From the NCBI RefSeq assembly GCF_026262505.1, contig NC_067205.1:25115693-25179692 (forward strand): a DNA stretch of 64,000 nt. The letters run 5' to 3'. The notes below the pieces were generated by a model, which had not been told where the DNA came from, did no database searches, and saw nothing but the letters and a program-made list of their open reading frames with translations. This stretch comes from Trichomonas vaginalis G3 (lineage: Eukaryota; Parabasalia; Trichomonadida; Trichomonadidae). Made by a program: the position numbers and the translations under genes. Positions 1 to 10,887 of this stretch are shown in pieces (within the stretch, counting starts at the first letter, position 1; the number at the start of each line of letters is the position of its first letter).

Positions 1-1
1 A

Positions 2-175
2 ACTATTCCAGAAGGTTTTTACATTCATACTATGAAGGATGGTAGAGTTCAGTTTAGAAAGATAAAGCAACCATTAGATAAAGAAGGAATTTTGAGAAAG
101 ATTAAACTTCATGAGGACAACATTGCTGAACTTAAGAAGAAGTTAGAAGAGTTGGAGAAAGGAAGAGAGTTATAA
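2..175 (+). CDS. 3' end of an unidentified Maverick-type gene (5' truncated by window edge)
   Basis: The frame is open from the window edge to a TAA at 173-175, giving 57 residues. The end is Lys/Glu-rich and predicted helical (KKKLEELEKGREL), like a short coiled coil. It is followed at once by a GGTGAGATCTCACC palindrome that also occurs after the fibre gene of the complete Maverick at 27.5-49 kb. I therefore take it as the last part of a gene of a second, fragmentary Maverick. The product is not recognised. Confidence 0.5.
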   Translation, partial: TIPEGFYIHTMKDGRVQFRKIKQPLDKEGILRKIKLHEDNIAELKKKLEELEKGREL

Positions 176-187
176 AGTAATGAATTC

Positions 188-238
188 AACGGGTGAAAAA
201 AGAGGTGAAAAAAGAGGTGAGATCTCACCACTTCACCT
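188..238. repeat. Palindromic GGTGA/TCACC stem-loop shared with the complete Maverick
   Basis: A 14-bp perfect palindrome GGTGAGATCTCACC lies at 216-229. It is nested inside outer AGGTGAA and TTCACCT arms and A-rich spacers. Almost the same arrangement is at 38592-38632, just downstream of the Maverick fibre gene. Both sit directly 3' of a coding region, so they may act in transcript 3'-end formation. That role is inference. Confidence 0.6.
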
Positions 239-339
239 AAATTTATTTTTGTGCTATGTTTTCATACGTGTGAGGGTGGTGATATCATTTATTTTTAAGT
301 TCATTTTTTATTTTACTGAAAATTTTTATTTGGATGTAA

Positions 340-624
340 ATGACAGAACAAAAGCAACTCATACAAATCGAAAAATATAACAAACATACATTTAAACATT
401 TATTCTTCCTTCCTGAGCATAACATGTTCTTTCAAATACATCCGAGACCAGTTGACTTTTCATTGACTGTGTATAAAGATAGAAATAGTTATATCATTAA
501 ACCATACGATGACGAAGGTAAGTTATGTAAATTGTACGTTAAGAAGTTAGAGAAAGTTTATGGCTTCAAGTATGACTACAATAGGGTTAACACTGATGAT
601 GAAGATATTGAGGAAAATTTATGA
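340..624 (+). CDS. Hypothetical 94-residue protein of a Maverick remnant
   Basis: This is an ATG-started 94-residue frame of no recognised family. It has a mixed N-terminus and an acidic tail (NTDDEDIEENL). The upstream T-rich run (ATTTTTATTTGGATGTAA immediately before ATG) is the same layout found before nearly all genes of the complete Maverick further right, which supports a real element gene. It lies between the palindrome at 188-238 and a short degenerate direct-repeat block at 630-700 (GTTAGTGA(A/G) units). Confidence 0.45.
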   Translation: MTEQKQLIQIEKYNKHTFKHLFFLPEHNMFFQIHPRPVDFSLTVYKDRNSYIIKPYDDEGKLCKLYVKKLEKVYGFKYDYNRVNTDDEDIEENL

Positions 625-629
625 GAACA

Positions 630-702
630 TTAGTGAAGTCGTTAGTGAGAACGATAGTGAGAACGTTTATTTTTTACATTAGTGAGTTCGTTAGTGAAGT
701 GG
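630..702. repeat. Degenerate short direct repeats (TTAGTGA-type units)
   Basis: The motif TTAGTGAAGTCG, TTAGTGAGAACG, ATAGTGAGAACG, TTAGTGAGTTCG, TTAGTGAAGTGG recurs five times in about 70 bases. It follows the small gene at 340-624 and probably belongs to the same element fragment. Confidence 0.6.
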
Positions 703-842
703 TTGGCGGCTTTGTAAATATTTAAGATTAAGTTAGTTTTTGCGTTCATGTTGTAAAATATACGTTAACGGTTTTGTAAAGTGTCAAATTCATATATAAT
801 GGGTAAGGAGCGCACAGTGCCACCATACCCAAGACTTGTATA

Positions 843-1484
843 CTAACTATTAGAAGTAAGACGTTTCCAGCACAATTCGAATTTCTTTTTGCAATGGAAG
901 CCATCTTGATATTCAACAGCATCAGGAAAATGCTTATGAACAATATTACGGGATTTATTATCCCTATCATGGCAAAAACCGTCAACAATACCTTTTCCCA
1001 CCGTATCTTCCAAAATTTGAAGAGCCTGATCAGCGGCAACAGATTCCATTTGGCATGAGGCACCAGTATAATTTCCAGCTTTACCTTTACGAGATCTAAC
1101 GATTACGAATTTTGCCACAATGTCACCTTTAGGACCCATTGCTACAAACTCACACTCGTCTGCATTTCTAACATGCGAGAAATGAGCATCGATGGTGATA
1201 ACAGTTCCAGGCTCAAGTTGCAATGCATGATTTTTTACACTTTTTTCAGCTAATTCCTTCGCTTTCTCGAGAATCACCTTTTGAATCCTGTAAAAGTATT
1301 GTGACGATGGTACATCTATACCAGCCTCTCTTAATAAGTTACTTGCTTCTTGATATGTTTTACCGCAAATCAAAGTGGCAAATGTAAATGATTTGCCATC
1401 TAATTTAATTAGATCACCGAATCCTTCATATTGGACGCGAATAATCTCAGAATTTGTGGCGTCATGTACCTCCTGTGATGTCAT
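843..1484 (-). pseudogene. Truncated DDE transposase, Kolobok-like by layout (uncertain)
   Basis: The frame encodes 213 residues from an ATG at 1484. The middle has the look of an RNase-H-fold transposase core: a first Asp in TIDAHFSHVRNADECE, a strand-rich stretch ending in GNYTGASCQMESVAADQAL, and a second acidic cluster in GFCHDRDNKSRN. The protein stops soon after FHCKKKFELCW, so the region that would carry the last catalytic Glu is missing. Homologous-looking coding does not clearly continue to the left, where Maverick-like sequence begins. The arrangement resembles Kolobok/THAP9-like transposases, but I cannot assign the superfamily from sequence alone. It is most likely a dead fragment. 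Confidence 0.5.
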
Positions 1485-2050
1485 TTGTCAGTTTTTTGTT
1501 TCTTCACTTCTGAATACGACACCTTGAATTATGGGTTTATTTCTAATAATTTACAATTTACTAACAGTATTCTTTTTGGGGATACTGACATTCAACGTAA
1601 AAACGAGAATGTTTCGAAATAATAAAAATTTAATATAATATTAAGTCATTTTTAAATATTTATGTCTCAACCCTGAATGTTTATTCCCCTAAAAAGAGAT
1701 TGCCATAAGTCTATGGAAATTGACCATAAATAACTTAGAGCTATGGAATAAATTGATTTTAATGTATTTTTTTTTCTAGAAAATATCTTTTTTAGAGTGA
1801 AAATATAAATTGTTGGAATTTTCCTTACCATATTATTGTAATACAATATAGACAGATGCTTTATTCTACAACAAAAAGGCCAGAATCGATTTTTTGTCGA
1901 AATCTTAAATATAATGAAACAATAAAATCTTAATTATATCCATTATGATTTGAATATTTAGAAGTATAACAAATGATAAAAATATTCATATGAAAATCAA
2001 TGATGTATTCTATGTTTTTTAACTAGAAATGATATCAGTGAAGTCATGTG
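1485..2050. other. Gene-free stretch
   Basis: This is AT-rich sequence between the transposase fragment and the beta-helix fragment. I see no coding frame of note. A short GTCAG near 1487 and ACTGAC near 1583 are too brief to call terminal repeats. Confidence 0.6.
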
Positions 2051-2689
2051 TCAGATTTTTGTTGACTCGACCTTTAAAGAAAAGTTTGTTTTTCCTTCAA
2101 TATATAAATAGGATATTTCACAATTAACAAATAAACTATTTTCAATGTTGGAAAAAACAACAGCACCGTTTGTATGCATTTTTGCATTGGATATCAAAAA
2201 ATATGAAATTGAGACTTTTTCATCAAATAAACATTCTGAATCTAAATTTGTTACATTAAAATAATGGTGGAATAAATAATATGTGGAAATTGGGTGATAC
2301 TTACAGATACCACAATTGATAAATAAATTTTCGAAATTGGAATTATTTTGATTTACCAATGTTAAATAATATGCGTCACCAAAGCTTGCATGACAATTGA
2401 CAAAACATGATTCTGTAAAATAAGCATGATCTCCAACTAACGCGCAAATTGCACTTCCATTTGTATCATGTGTACTGTAGGAATTAGCTATGTATGATTC
2501 AAAGATACAATTTGATATATTGAGTTGTTTATTAGCCTTATTTAAATAAGAAATTGCAGCTCCATTAACCAATGATGATAATGATGCAAAAATACACCTG
2601 TAGATGTTTACAGAATCGGTATTTGACTTTATTCTATGTAAAATAGCAGTGTTCTCATATGAGTTGATTTTTTGAAATAAAAAAAATAT
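2051..2689 (-). pseudogene. Fragment of a beta-helix (Pmp-like) surface protein
   Basis: The frame is open from a stop at 2690-2692 down to a TGA at 2051. No ATG lies near its upstream end, so the 5' part is missing. The protein has repeated strand-turn units with asparagine and cysteine at intervals of about 20-25 residues: ISNCIFESY, ESCFVNCHAS, NLFINCGIC, NSLFVNCEIS, with NGSAI/NGAVV loops. This is the pattern of right-handed beta-helix proteins such as the trichomonad polymorphic-membrane-protein (Pmp)-like family. There is no signal peptide and no membrane anchor in what remains. I read it as a gene relic. Confidence 0.45.
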
Positions 2690-2692
2690 TTA

Positions 2693-3067
2693 CAACTATT
2701 CAAAAATTTTGAAAATTGTATCGTTCCTGACCGAAATCTTTTGCAATTAGGATCATGGCAAGCTCCATTCAAATTTCATTCACAATTTTAAATTGAAGGA
2801 AATTTTTCTTCCACTCTGAAAACAATTGAGAGAGACAATGATTGTTAGAGAAATATTGATTTAACATGTAAATCTTTTATTTTATTCTGATTTTTATTTT
2901 AACAATAATATATAAATTGAATTTCAATTAATTTGATCGTCCTAATGCATATAAGAGCCAAATTCATTTGATCGGCATCATATATTACTCTTACAGATTG
3001 TAAATAATTAAATAAAACAAGAATTGTTTATAAACACAAAAAAATGCAAAAAAAGTGAAATTCCCTA
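2693..3067. other. Gene-free stretch
   Basis: AT-rich sequence between the beta-helix fragment and the end of the Q-rich gene. I see no supported gene or structured repeat. Confidence 0.55.
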
Positions 3068-4444
3068 TTATTTCTGTGAATTTGCCTTTATTTTGTTGAG
3101 CACATCAGAGTTCACAAGAACTGTGTCCTTTTTATTATCTGGGAGGGGAATTTCGAACGTGTAATACTGTATTTCGTCGTTTTCGCTTCTTTCGACCGAG
3201 TTTGGCGCCAAATTTACTGGTTTTGGATTTTTCAGCTCTTCCTTCAGCATGGCGAAGAACTCGCTCTCCTGCTGCGCGCACTCCATGTAGAACTTGTGCA
3301 GCTTGATGAGTCTCTCTGTTGGGATCTCGGATGGAACCAATTCAGCCTGTGTTTCGCGCTGATTCTGTCCGAAATTCGAAGGAGTCCGCTGTATCTGAAG
3401 GAGGGTTGGCTGAGTTGGCGGATTTTGGTTGATCTGCGGCTGAGGAGGGTGGTTGTGGAAGTGCTGCTGGGCTGTGGAAAGCTGAGATGATAGAGCTGTC
3501 TGTCTTTGTTGGTTGAATTGCTGGAAAACTTGCTGGTTTTGAGGAAATTGCTGGTAGTTCTGTTGAGTTGTAATGGACTGGTTATATACAGAAGGTTTTG
3601 CATAGGCTGAATAGCTCTGCTGCATTGGATTTGTTTGCATCTGAAGATTTTGCGGAATTTGAACCTGATTTTGAGCTATGGCCATGGAAATTGGCTGGGT
3701 AACTGCAGTGTGTGGCGCTGTAGGTTGCATCTTCACTTGCTGTGCCTGTCGAATGAATTGAAGATATTGCTGCTGGGTTGTGAAGGTAAGATTTTGCCGC
3801 ATCGGAGCTGAGCTCTGTTTCTGCATGTTCTGCTGAGCGTTGATCGCGTTTTGAGGAATAGAAACTTGCAAGTTCTGATTTACTGGTTGTTGAGTAATGG
3901 TTTGAACGGAGGTATTGTAATTTTGTATTTCTGTACTAGAATTCTGATATGAAGTCGCTGTATTTGTTGATTTTTCTGAAATAAAATTTCTAGTGCTTTG
4001 ATTTTCAGAGTATTGTGGTTGATTAGATACAGTTTGCGATGTTTTGCCTCCTGTACTAATATTTTTATCTGTAGATGAAGCTAATAAATTATCTTTTGAA
4101 GAATTCTGAATTAAATTTCTTGAATTTGCAATATTTTGATTTGTGTATGTTGTGGTACTCGCTGGTTGCTGGTTTATTTTATTACTTTGATCATTCGAGT
4201 GAGAGAAATATTTTGCTCTGACTTGATGGGTTAATTCTATGCTGACAGCATTCCGGATGTCTTTGTTATCAGATCTCAGAATCATAACGCTCTTCCAATA
4301 ATCAATTATAGGGCCTTGTTCTAATTGAGAAGCTTCTTCTTCAGTTATTTCTTTTAATTCGGTTGGGTTCTTGGTCATATCCAAAATTGTATATCTGTAG
4401 CAGCCATCAACTAGAGAATGCTTCCAAACTCGATATGTATCCAT
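3068..4444 (-). CDS. Gln/Asn-rich low-complexity protein, unrecognised
   Basis: The protein has 458 residues from an ATG at 4444. The first ~85 residues are ordered and charged (VWKHSLVDGCYRYTILDM, then EITEEEASQLEQG). Residues ~90-360 are disordered and dominated by Gln, Asn, Ser and Thr. A more ordered end follows (IPTERLIKLHKFYMECAQQE, then YYTFEIPLPDNKKDTVLVN). This shape is common in transcription co-regulators and RNA-granule proteins, but no named domain can be assigned. A TCACTTT initiator-like motif lies about 30 bases upstream of the ATG on the minus strand. The coding bases of the disordered part are less AT-rich than the flanks. It looks intact. Confidence 0.75.
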   Translation of the reverse strand: MDTYRVWKHSLVDGCYRYTILDMTKNPTELKEITEEEASQLEQGPIIDYWKSVMILRSDNKDIRNAVSIELTHQVRAKYFSHSNDQSNKINQQPASTTTYTNQNIANSRNLIQNSSKDNLLASSTDKNISTGGKTSQTVSNQPQYSENQSTRNFISEKSTNTATSYQNSSTEIQNYNTSVQTITQQPVNQNLQVSIPQNAINAQQNMQKQSSAPMRQNLTFTTQQQYLQFIRQAQQVKMQPTAPHTAVTQPISMAIAQNQVQIPQNLQMQTNPMQQSYSAYAKPSVYNQSITTQQNYQQFPQNQQVFQQFNQQRQTALSSQLSTAQQHFHNHPPQPQINQNPPTQPTLLQIQRTPSNFGQNQRETQAELVPSEIPTERLIKLHKFYMECAQQESEFFAMLKEELKNPKPVNLAPNSVERSENDEIQYYTFEIPLPDNKKDTVLVNSDVLNKIKANSQK

Positions 4445-4952
4445 AAAATACCAAAATAAAAATTGATAAGAAAGTGATCGAGTATGGCTCTGGATATTAT
4501 TTAAATATATTTCCTCAAATCATGAAAGTGAAAAGACAAAAATCAAGATTTTTTTTTATTGAAGTGGATACATAATAATTAAATATGAGACCTTGTAGTG
4601 TGTCTCTTATTTGCCCTTATATTGTCTTATTAAATTACTAAACAACGATTTCGAATTTAATTTTCATAAAAACTATAAATTACATGATAGCTTTTAAAAT
4701 TTAATATTCAAAAACATATGATTAAACTAAACCACTACATTCAATCATACAATGATATTGCTAACTAAGCAGACTTCAATTGAGATTTACTTTACAATAA
4801 ACTTTAAATAGGCTCTGATTCTCGGAGGTAACTCCTATGCAATTATAGTCCTTATAATCTATCTCCCATTTTCAATCGAAAATCAGAGGGAAAAAAAAGT
4901 AAAAAATTTTAGTTATTCAAAATCTTTACTTAAAAAGTCCAAAATGGAATAT
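4445..4952. other. Gene-free stretch
   Basis: AT-rich spacer between the start of the Q-rich gene and the 3' end of GP63-like copy B. I see nothing distinctive in it. Confidence 0.55.
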
Positions 4953-6755
4953 TTAAGCAACTGGTGTTTGATCTGAATATTCGGAAGACATTTCCTTATT
5001 TTCATTGTCTTCATTGTTTTCCTCCTTGGGATGAAGTCTCTTGTATGCTAAAATTCCGACTACAACGATGATAATAGCAACAACAAAGATGCCACATCCT
5101 ATTGCAAATCCAATTTTATTCTTCCTGAACCATGCTTCAACATTACCCCATCTTTGTTCATTCAAAGCTTCATCTTCATTTGTTTTGATATCTTTTCTGA
5201 TTGATTTGCGAACATTACTATCAAATTGTTTGGGACCAATGTCACTTAACTGCCATGAATTTTTATCCATTGGATTTTTACGAAGCATCATTTCGCTTAG
5301 AATAACTGAACGGCAGAATCTTTCTGGATTAACGCATTTGACTTTCCTTTGGATTTTTCCATTTATATGAATATTGAAAACCTGATTAATGTTGCTTGAT
5401 GTGCAAGTTACTTCTTCCCAGTCTTTTCCTGAAGTATCTTTATTCACTTTAATTGTGAATTTCTGGTAACTTTCGCAATTGTATTCTCCGCATAAAGTAT
5501 TTTCATTAGGTTCAGTTGTCGGAAGTGTCGCTGTAGAAGATGGGCATGTGTAGTTTGGATTAACAAATGGAATATATCCAAACGATTCACTGGATCCAAT
5601 AACACTTTTTCCTTGCTTGTTATAGAACTCAGGCTTGTCGCAATATCTCACATCTGGATTTGGACAATATGGAGTTTGCATTGTTGATGTGGATCCGAAA
5701 TATTTGAAATTAAAGCCGGCATAGAATTTGTCATTAGAAACTGGAACGTCAGCATTATAATATTCAGGATATTGTTGTGGATCTTTTGTTGCAAAATCAT
5801 CAATTAGATTTGAATCAATCGATTCCATATCACCCCAAACGAGTGGTTGGGCTTTCTTCCAATCAGCCATAAAGTTACCTGTATCATTAAGAATTGCAAG
5901 AGATGCAGCAGTTAATCTTGCAAATCTCAATCCATCAGGAACAAGCATCTCTTCAGTCATTAATTCAGAGAAATATGAGTTACCAGCCAAATGGCTATCC
6001 ATAATTCCTCCATGATCATCGAATTCAATACCTGCTTTGCACTTTTGTCCATTATCACCATAGAATTCATCTGTTCCAAAGTGTTTCTTTGCCCATTCAT
6101 TAGAGGCTGGTGTTGTCAAGAAATGATATTTGCGACCATTCTTAGTTAAGGTGCAAATTGGATTTGAATGGCGTATTGGATTGTTCCAAAGGTGATACTC
6201 ATTAAATAAGTCCTTATCAACCCCAAAAATATGGAAAACTTGATGAACAATACCTTAGAAGAAAGAATTGTTACCTGTGTTATAATTTTCATACTTGTTT
6301 GGTATTCTTCGTGTGTTAATAAAAAGTTCGCCTCCAAGTGTTCTTTTATATAACTTATCTCTGACAGTTGCAACACCAAATGCGTAAGAGTCATCACCTG
6401 GAGGAAATGCTCTAAGATGAATATTGATGATCATGTCTCCATTTAGGTATCTCAATTCACCTTTATAATTTGTATCTCCTTCAATATTTTTATAGAAAAC
6501 ACTTCCTGGTGGTGAATATTGTTTTAATAATCCCGAAATGAATTTTCTTACCCTTGTAAGCGTCATTCCATATGCAATTCTTTTTTCAGTTGTTAATATG
6601 GAATCCTTATCGCAAGTAACTGGAATTCCTCTGAAATAAATTTGTTGTCCAACTCTCTTGCATTCATTAATTTCATCGCTCGTTTCAACGTGTCCCATGT
6701 AAAATGTGAAATAAATTCCAGTTGGATATAGATTAGAAGTATATGGTATATCCAA
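4953..6755 (-). pseudogene. GP63-like (leishmanolysin, M8) metallopeptidase, copy B: in-frame stop and altered active site
   Basis: Two frames in the same register, 6755-6255 and the stretch ending at 4953, are separated only by a TAA at 6255-6257. Together they give an M8-type layout. An N-terminal part has cysteine-containing VGQQIYFRG; the zinc site follows four codons after the stop; then comes the C-terminal GIEFDDHGG, and ILNDTGNF, where GP63 proteins have the conserved L-x-D-T/S-G stretch. Near the end is a transmembrane helix (GFAIGCGIFVVAIIIVVVGI) with a short acidic cytoplasmic tail. The HExxH site reads HQVFH (bases 6231-6245), so the catalytic Glu is Gln. No N-terminal signal peptide is joined to it: reading upstream runs into the tail of copy A. 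It is probably a non-functional or non-catalytic relic. Confidence 0.7.
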
Positions 6756-6763
6756 TTCATCTG

Positions 6764-7956
6764 CTACGATTCCCTTTTTGTATTTCTCATAATTGCAACG
6801 ACTCGAGCGGACATATTTTTCTGTGGTTTATCATGATTGACATTTCCACCTGTTGGCTCGACTGGATTAACTGGTTTTGGTGTCGGTGTTGATTCCGATA
6901 TTGGCTGATTTCCTGATGAAGATTCTGGTCTCTCACGTGTAGGATTGGTTGGATATGATGGATTTTTGGTTGGCTTTTCAGGAGCTCCATCATATGTTAT
7001 TTTATAATTTCCTGTATCATCAAGAACAGAAAGAGTTGCTTTTGTTAACTGACTTGATGCTGTAATGTATGATGCCATGATTTCATTATTGAATGTATCT
7101 CCAATAAGATAACTTCCAAGAGAATCTCCGGCTTTATTTAATTCAAACTCAATTCCCGATTTACATGATGAAGAGTCACCAGAAATTGTATCTCCTAATT
7201 GTAAAACTTCTTTTGCATATTTATGTGCATTTGGCGTGATCAAATAAGCATGCTTCTTACCATTTTTAGTAAGCAAACATTTATACTCTGAATGTCTTAA
7301 ATTTGTGTTTTGTTGATGATATTTTTCAAAGAGAACGGAAGAAATGCCCAAAGAATGAAGAACTTGTTGTTTAACTTCGGCATAAAAATTGCTTTTTACT
7401 AATTGATCTTCACCTTGATATGACGGAACATATCTTGGATTAAATATCATTACTCCAGAAATTGGTCTGTTCGAGCCTTCTTCAAATACATTTATAATGG
7501 ATTCTGCACTGTTTCATCTTGATCTTTAAATGGCCTTGAAGCAATAATCAAATGAATTGTATTGGCATTGATTTTTTGAGCTTTTCCTATTTCTAATATG
7601 CCATTAATATTTCTGTATTCTAATGAGGCGATTTTTTTAATTAGAATGAATTTCTTTAATTCTGTATTGATATTGTACATTGCAGATCGCAATGAAACTA
7701 CTTGCATATTTGATAAAACTTGATTTTGATTGCATATATACTCTTCGCCTCTAAATGTAATCTTTTGACCAGGAGATTTGCAAGTCATTCCATCGTCTAA
7801 GTAAGCAGCATAATTGAAATCGGAATCTATTTCTAGAGGTATCCATTGGTTATAATTTTGAGTGCTCACGTGATGGAGTTGGATATTCTTCATTACCTGT
7901 TCATTGTTGCTCTTATATGATTGTCCAAAGGTTACTAAAGTAAGAAGGAAAGACAT
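6764..7956 (-). pseudogene. GP63-like (leishmanolysin, M8) metallopeptidase, copy A: frameshifted, zinc site lost
   Basis: The first frame (7956-7492) starts with a hydrophobic signal-like segment (MSFLLTLVTFGQS) and contains CKSPGQKITFRGEEYIC, homologous to the same part of copy B. Its frame closes at 7492. The next frame (to 6764) picks up in another register with EEGSNRPISG just upstream of 7450, so one base has been lost or gained near 7500-7515. At the HExxH position it reads QQVLH, losing both the first His and the Glu, while FEKYH and the LDDTGNY stretch are kept. The C-terminus is a Pro-rich linker with no membrane helix before its stop. It lies head-to-tail with copy B, only a few bases apart, which suggests tandem duplication followed by decay. 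Confidence 0.7.
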
Positions 7957-9304
7957 AAAATGAATAAATTATTCAAAATATTTTCAATAAATCATTAAAT
8001 TCACGAATAGTTGTGAGTTTTTAATTTCTGATTTTTCTTTTGATAAATTATTTGAAAGATCAGATTTTGAATCGAAAAATAAAGACATAAAATTATGATT
8101 TATATTGTATCTCTTATTTAATTAACTGGTTAAGATAAAAATGAGTGAACGTTTCATGATTTGAAAGCGTATTCAATTCTATGATGCTTCAGAAAAATTG
8201 AATTGAATTTGATTTTTTATATATTTAATAGTTTATATTTTTCAATTACTATGTGACATTTTAAAAATAAATGTGGTTAATAAAACTGAAAGAAATTCCT
8301 TCCAAAAAAATTATTATTCTGTAATCAACGCCAGATCTCCATCATATTGTATATAACTACTAATAATACTATAAATAAATGAAAAGTATAGTTTTTCTCA
8401 TAGAGAAATTTAAGAATATTTTTAGAATCCTAATTGTTTGGGGAAATCTTTAGTTCCTTTTCTTCACTATGAATTTTAAAAGAAGATTTGTCGAGAAAAA
8501 TATATTTATTTGGGTGAAAATTAATAAAAAATAATTTTTCGAAAGCATATAAAGTGACTTGTTTAATAAATATTGATATTCTCCTTATTCTTGTTTAAAT
8601 TTCGTCGAAGATAGATATTATGCATTAATTTTGATCAAGATAACGTTATCACTTTTTACTTGATCCGATTTTAAAAAAAAATATAGCTTGTATATGTTCT
8701 TATGAATGCTGTTTTTAGCGTTAAGCACTTTTCAAAACATTGAAATCCCTAGAGAAGTGTGCCATATTCAAGGAAAATAGGCATCATATCAAATTCTCCA
8801 TCCTTAGCTTGGGGGCGTTTATAAATATATTTCGTATTTGATATTCCTAGACATCCGCGGGTACCTAGATTTCAAGGATAATCGATCTAATATATGACTG
8901 CGTAGAATTGGATGGTTTGCATATTATCATCTACCTGATACAAAATTCGATGTTTTTTCAGATCTAGTACAATGTATTAATTTATAGGATAAACTACAAC
9001 CATTCATGTATTGTATAATATCTTTGAATATTACTTAAGAGAAAAATTGCTTCATTACTTTGCTATCTAATAAAAAGATATTAATAAAAACATATTTTCC
9101 TATAGTTGGGTATAAATGAACAATAGAATAATATGTTTAAAAGGAAAAAAAAAACACATCGAATTTAAAAATATGATCATAATAAAATTTTAGATTTAGA
9201 TTTTGTTGTTTTATGTACAGCTGATCATAAAGGATCAAGAAATTTAGTGATGATTTTCCTAAAATCTTGGAGTGCACAAAAAAAAATAATAAAAATTCTT
9301 AAAA
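7957..9304. other. Gene-free stretch
   Basis: About 1.3 kb of AT-rich sequence upstream of both divergent neighbours. I found no coding frame or tRNA-like fold. The short GC-richer patch near 8840-8890 has no structure I can name. Confidence 0.5.
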
Positions 9305-10783
9305 ATGGATCCATTGACAAATGCGTTTGCAAACAATCTTTATTCGATTAAAGAAGTAACTCAGGATTCTCTGAAGTCCATTTTGGAACATTGTATCGCT
9401 AATCCTTCCCCAGAAAATTTATGGACACTTTCAAGATTTATACAATTAGCACCTGCTTCAGTATTAAAACCCAACATTGACAAGATTTCCAAATTAACTA
9501 TACCAAATCGCCAGAAAATGTTATCGGCTTCGTTCGCTTCTTCACATTTAATAATGAGATCTGATGAAATTGGCCAAACAGACGCCTACAAATGGGTAAA
9601 GAGCATGCCATGGCCTACAAATCCCCTCCATGCATCATACATATACAATATCATCGCTCGTCCTTCATTCTGTTCTAGTTTACCAACTATATGGAGTTTG
9701 CTTCAATCAAGTAACGGAATGATTCAAAAACATGCTGCTGGAGCCATTGCAAAGTCAGCCAAGAGCCCAGCGAACTTTCTTCGCAGAGTTTTAGCAACAA
9801 TCACTCCTGATTCGCCGCCTGATGTTCAAAGGCTGGATATACAAAATCCTACGCCTACTCTTGTTCGTGGCTTGATATTAATTGCTGGATGTTTGACACA
9901 GCATCAAATTTCTGCATCAGAATATTCAAAACCACTGCTTGCAGTTATTTCAACAGTTCCCAACACAAAATCGGAAAAGGATACAGCTATTCTTGCTCAA
10001 GAACTGCTTTCGAGAGTCATTGTTCAACAACCTTCAGCTTTTCATACAACAGATTTTTATTCCCCCGCATTAGTCCAAATACGTCAGAATAATTTATCTC
10101 CTACCTTCTTACAAGCTATTTTAGCCGTTTTTGGTCTTTCTGCCGTTAGAAAATTTGTTGTTCCTTTAATTCAGAGATGGATTGACAGTGTTAAGACATC
10201 TTTATCGTATTTAGAAGTTATTGCGCCATACTCTGGATTCTTACCTCCGCAAGTTCAAATTGAAATTCATTCTGCGCTTATAGAGTTACTTAAGAAGAAG
10301 CCATATGATAGAAGGCTCATAGATATCATTTCATTGTACATGGAGAACTCCCATCCATCAGAATCTCCGTATTTCAGCACATTTATAGAAATTATCAAAG
10401 AATATCATGGAGAAACAAGTATTATGTCATTCTTACATCCACTTTTCGAGCCAAAGAGTGAACCAGTCAGACATCCTCATAGAAAAGTCATGATTGTTCC
10501 TCAAATCGAAATGAAAGAAGCATTCGTTCAAGCTGAGGTTCCAAAGAGAAACATTATCATTCAATGCGATGTGAAACGCGATATAAGACCGATTTCTCAG
10601 CCAAAATCAGCATTTGCTGTACAAACAAGCAAATCCGAAATAGAAAAGCCAAATTTCGTAACAGCAGCAGAGAAGATTGCCTCCATAAAGGAAAAGAAAG
10701 TTGAACCTGAACCTGAAATTGATATTGATATAGATATTAATATGGATTCACCTGATAATACTGATGATGACTCTGATGAGTAA
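9305..10783 (+). CDS. Helical-repeat protein with acidic tail, unrecognised
   Basis: The protein has 492 residues from an ATG at 9305 and ends in TAA/TAG-rich sequence with AATAAAG-like signals downstream. Residues ~1-390 look all-helical, with alternating amphipathic helices and short turns (SPENLWTLSRFIQLAP, GMIQKHAAGAIAKSAK, RKFVVPLIQRWIDSVK), as in HEAT/ARM-like solenoids. The last ~60 residues are disordered and strongly acidic (EPEPEIDIDIDINMD, DNTDDDSDE). There is no signal peptide or membrane segment. I cannot name a family; a scaffold role is possible but not shown. Confidence 0.8.
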   Translation: MDPLTNAFANNLYSIKEVTQDSLKSILEHCIANPSPENLWTLSRFIQLAPASVLKPNIDKISKLTIPNRQKMLSASFASSHLIMRSDEIGQTDAYKWVKSMPWPTNPLHASYIYNIIARPSFCSSLPTIWSLLQSSNGMIQKHAAGAIAKSAKSPANFLRRVLATITPDSPPDVQRLDIQNPTPTLVRGLILIAGCLTQHQISASEYSKPLLAVISTVPNTKSEKDTAILAQELLSRVIVQQPSAFHTTDFYSPALVQIRQNNLSPTFLQAILAVFGLSAVRKFVVPLIQRWIDSVKTSLSYLEVIAPYSGFLPPQVQIEIHSALIELLKKKPYDRRLIDIISLYMENSHPSESPYFSTFIEIIKEYHGETSIMSFLHPLFEPKSEPVRHPHRKVMIVPQIEMKEAFVQAEVPKRNIIIQCDVKRDIRPISQPKSAFAVQTSKSEIEKPNFVTAAEKIASIKEKKVEPEPEIDIDIDINMDSPDNTDDDSDE

Positions 10784-10887
10784 TTTTTACTTCTGTAGAA
10801 TATTTGTAGATATAAAATAAAGATTATAGAGATTATTTTTAGATTAGAAAATTTTTTTTTTCAAAAATCGAAAAGGATATTTCCTGA

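Noticed and set aside
746..1063. 105-codon hydrophobic frame overlapping the transposase fragment
   Set aside because: It lies in another register of the transposase, and its hydrophobicity is a by-product of that reading.
6787..6993. 68-codon frame over the Pro-rich tail of GP63-like copy A
   Set aside because: It is a different register of the Pro/Thr codons of the real tail.
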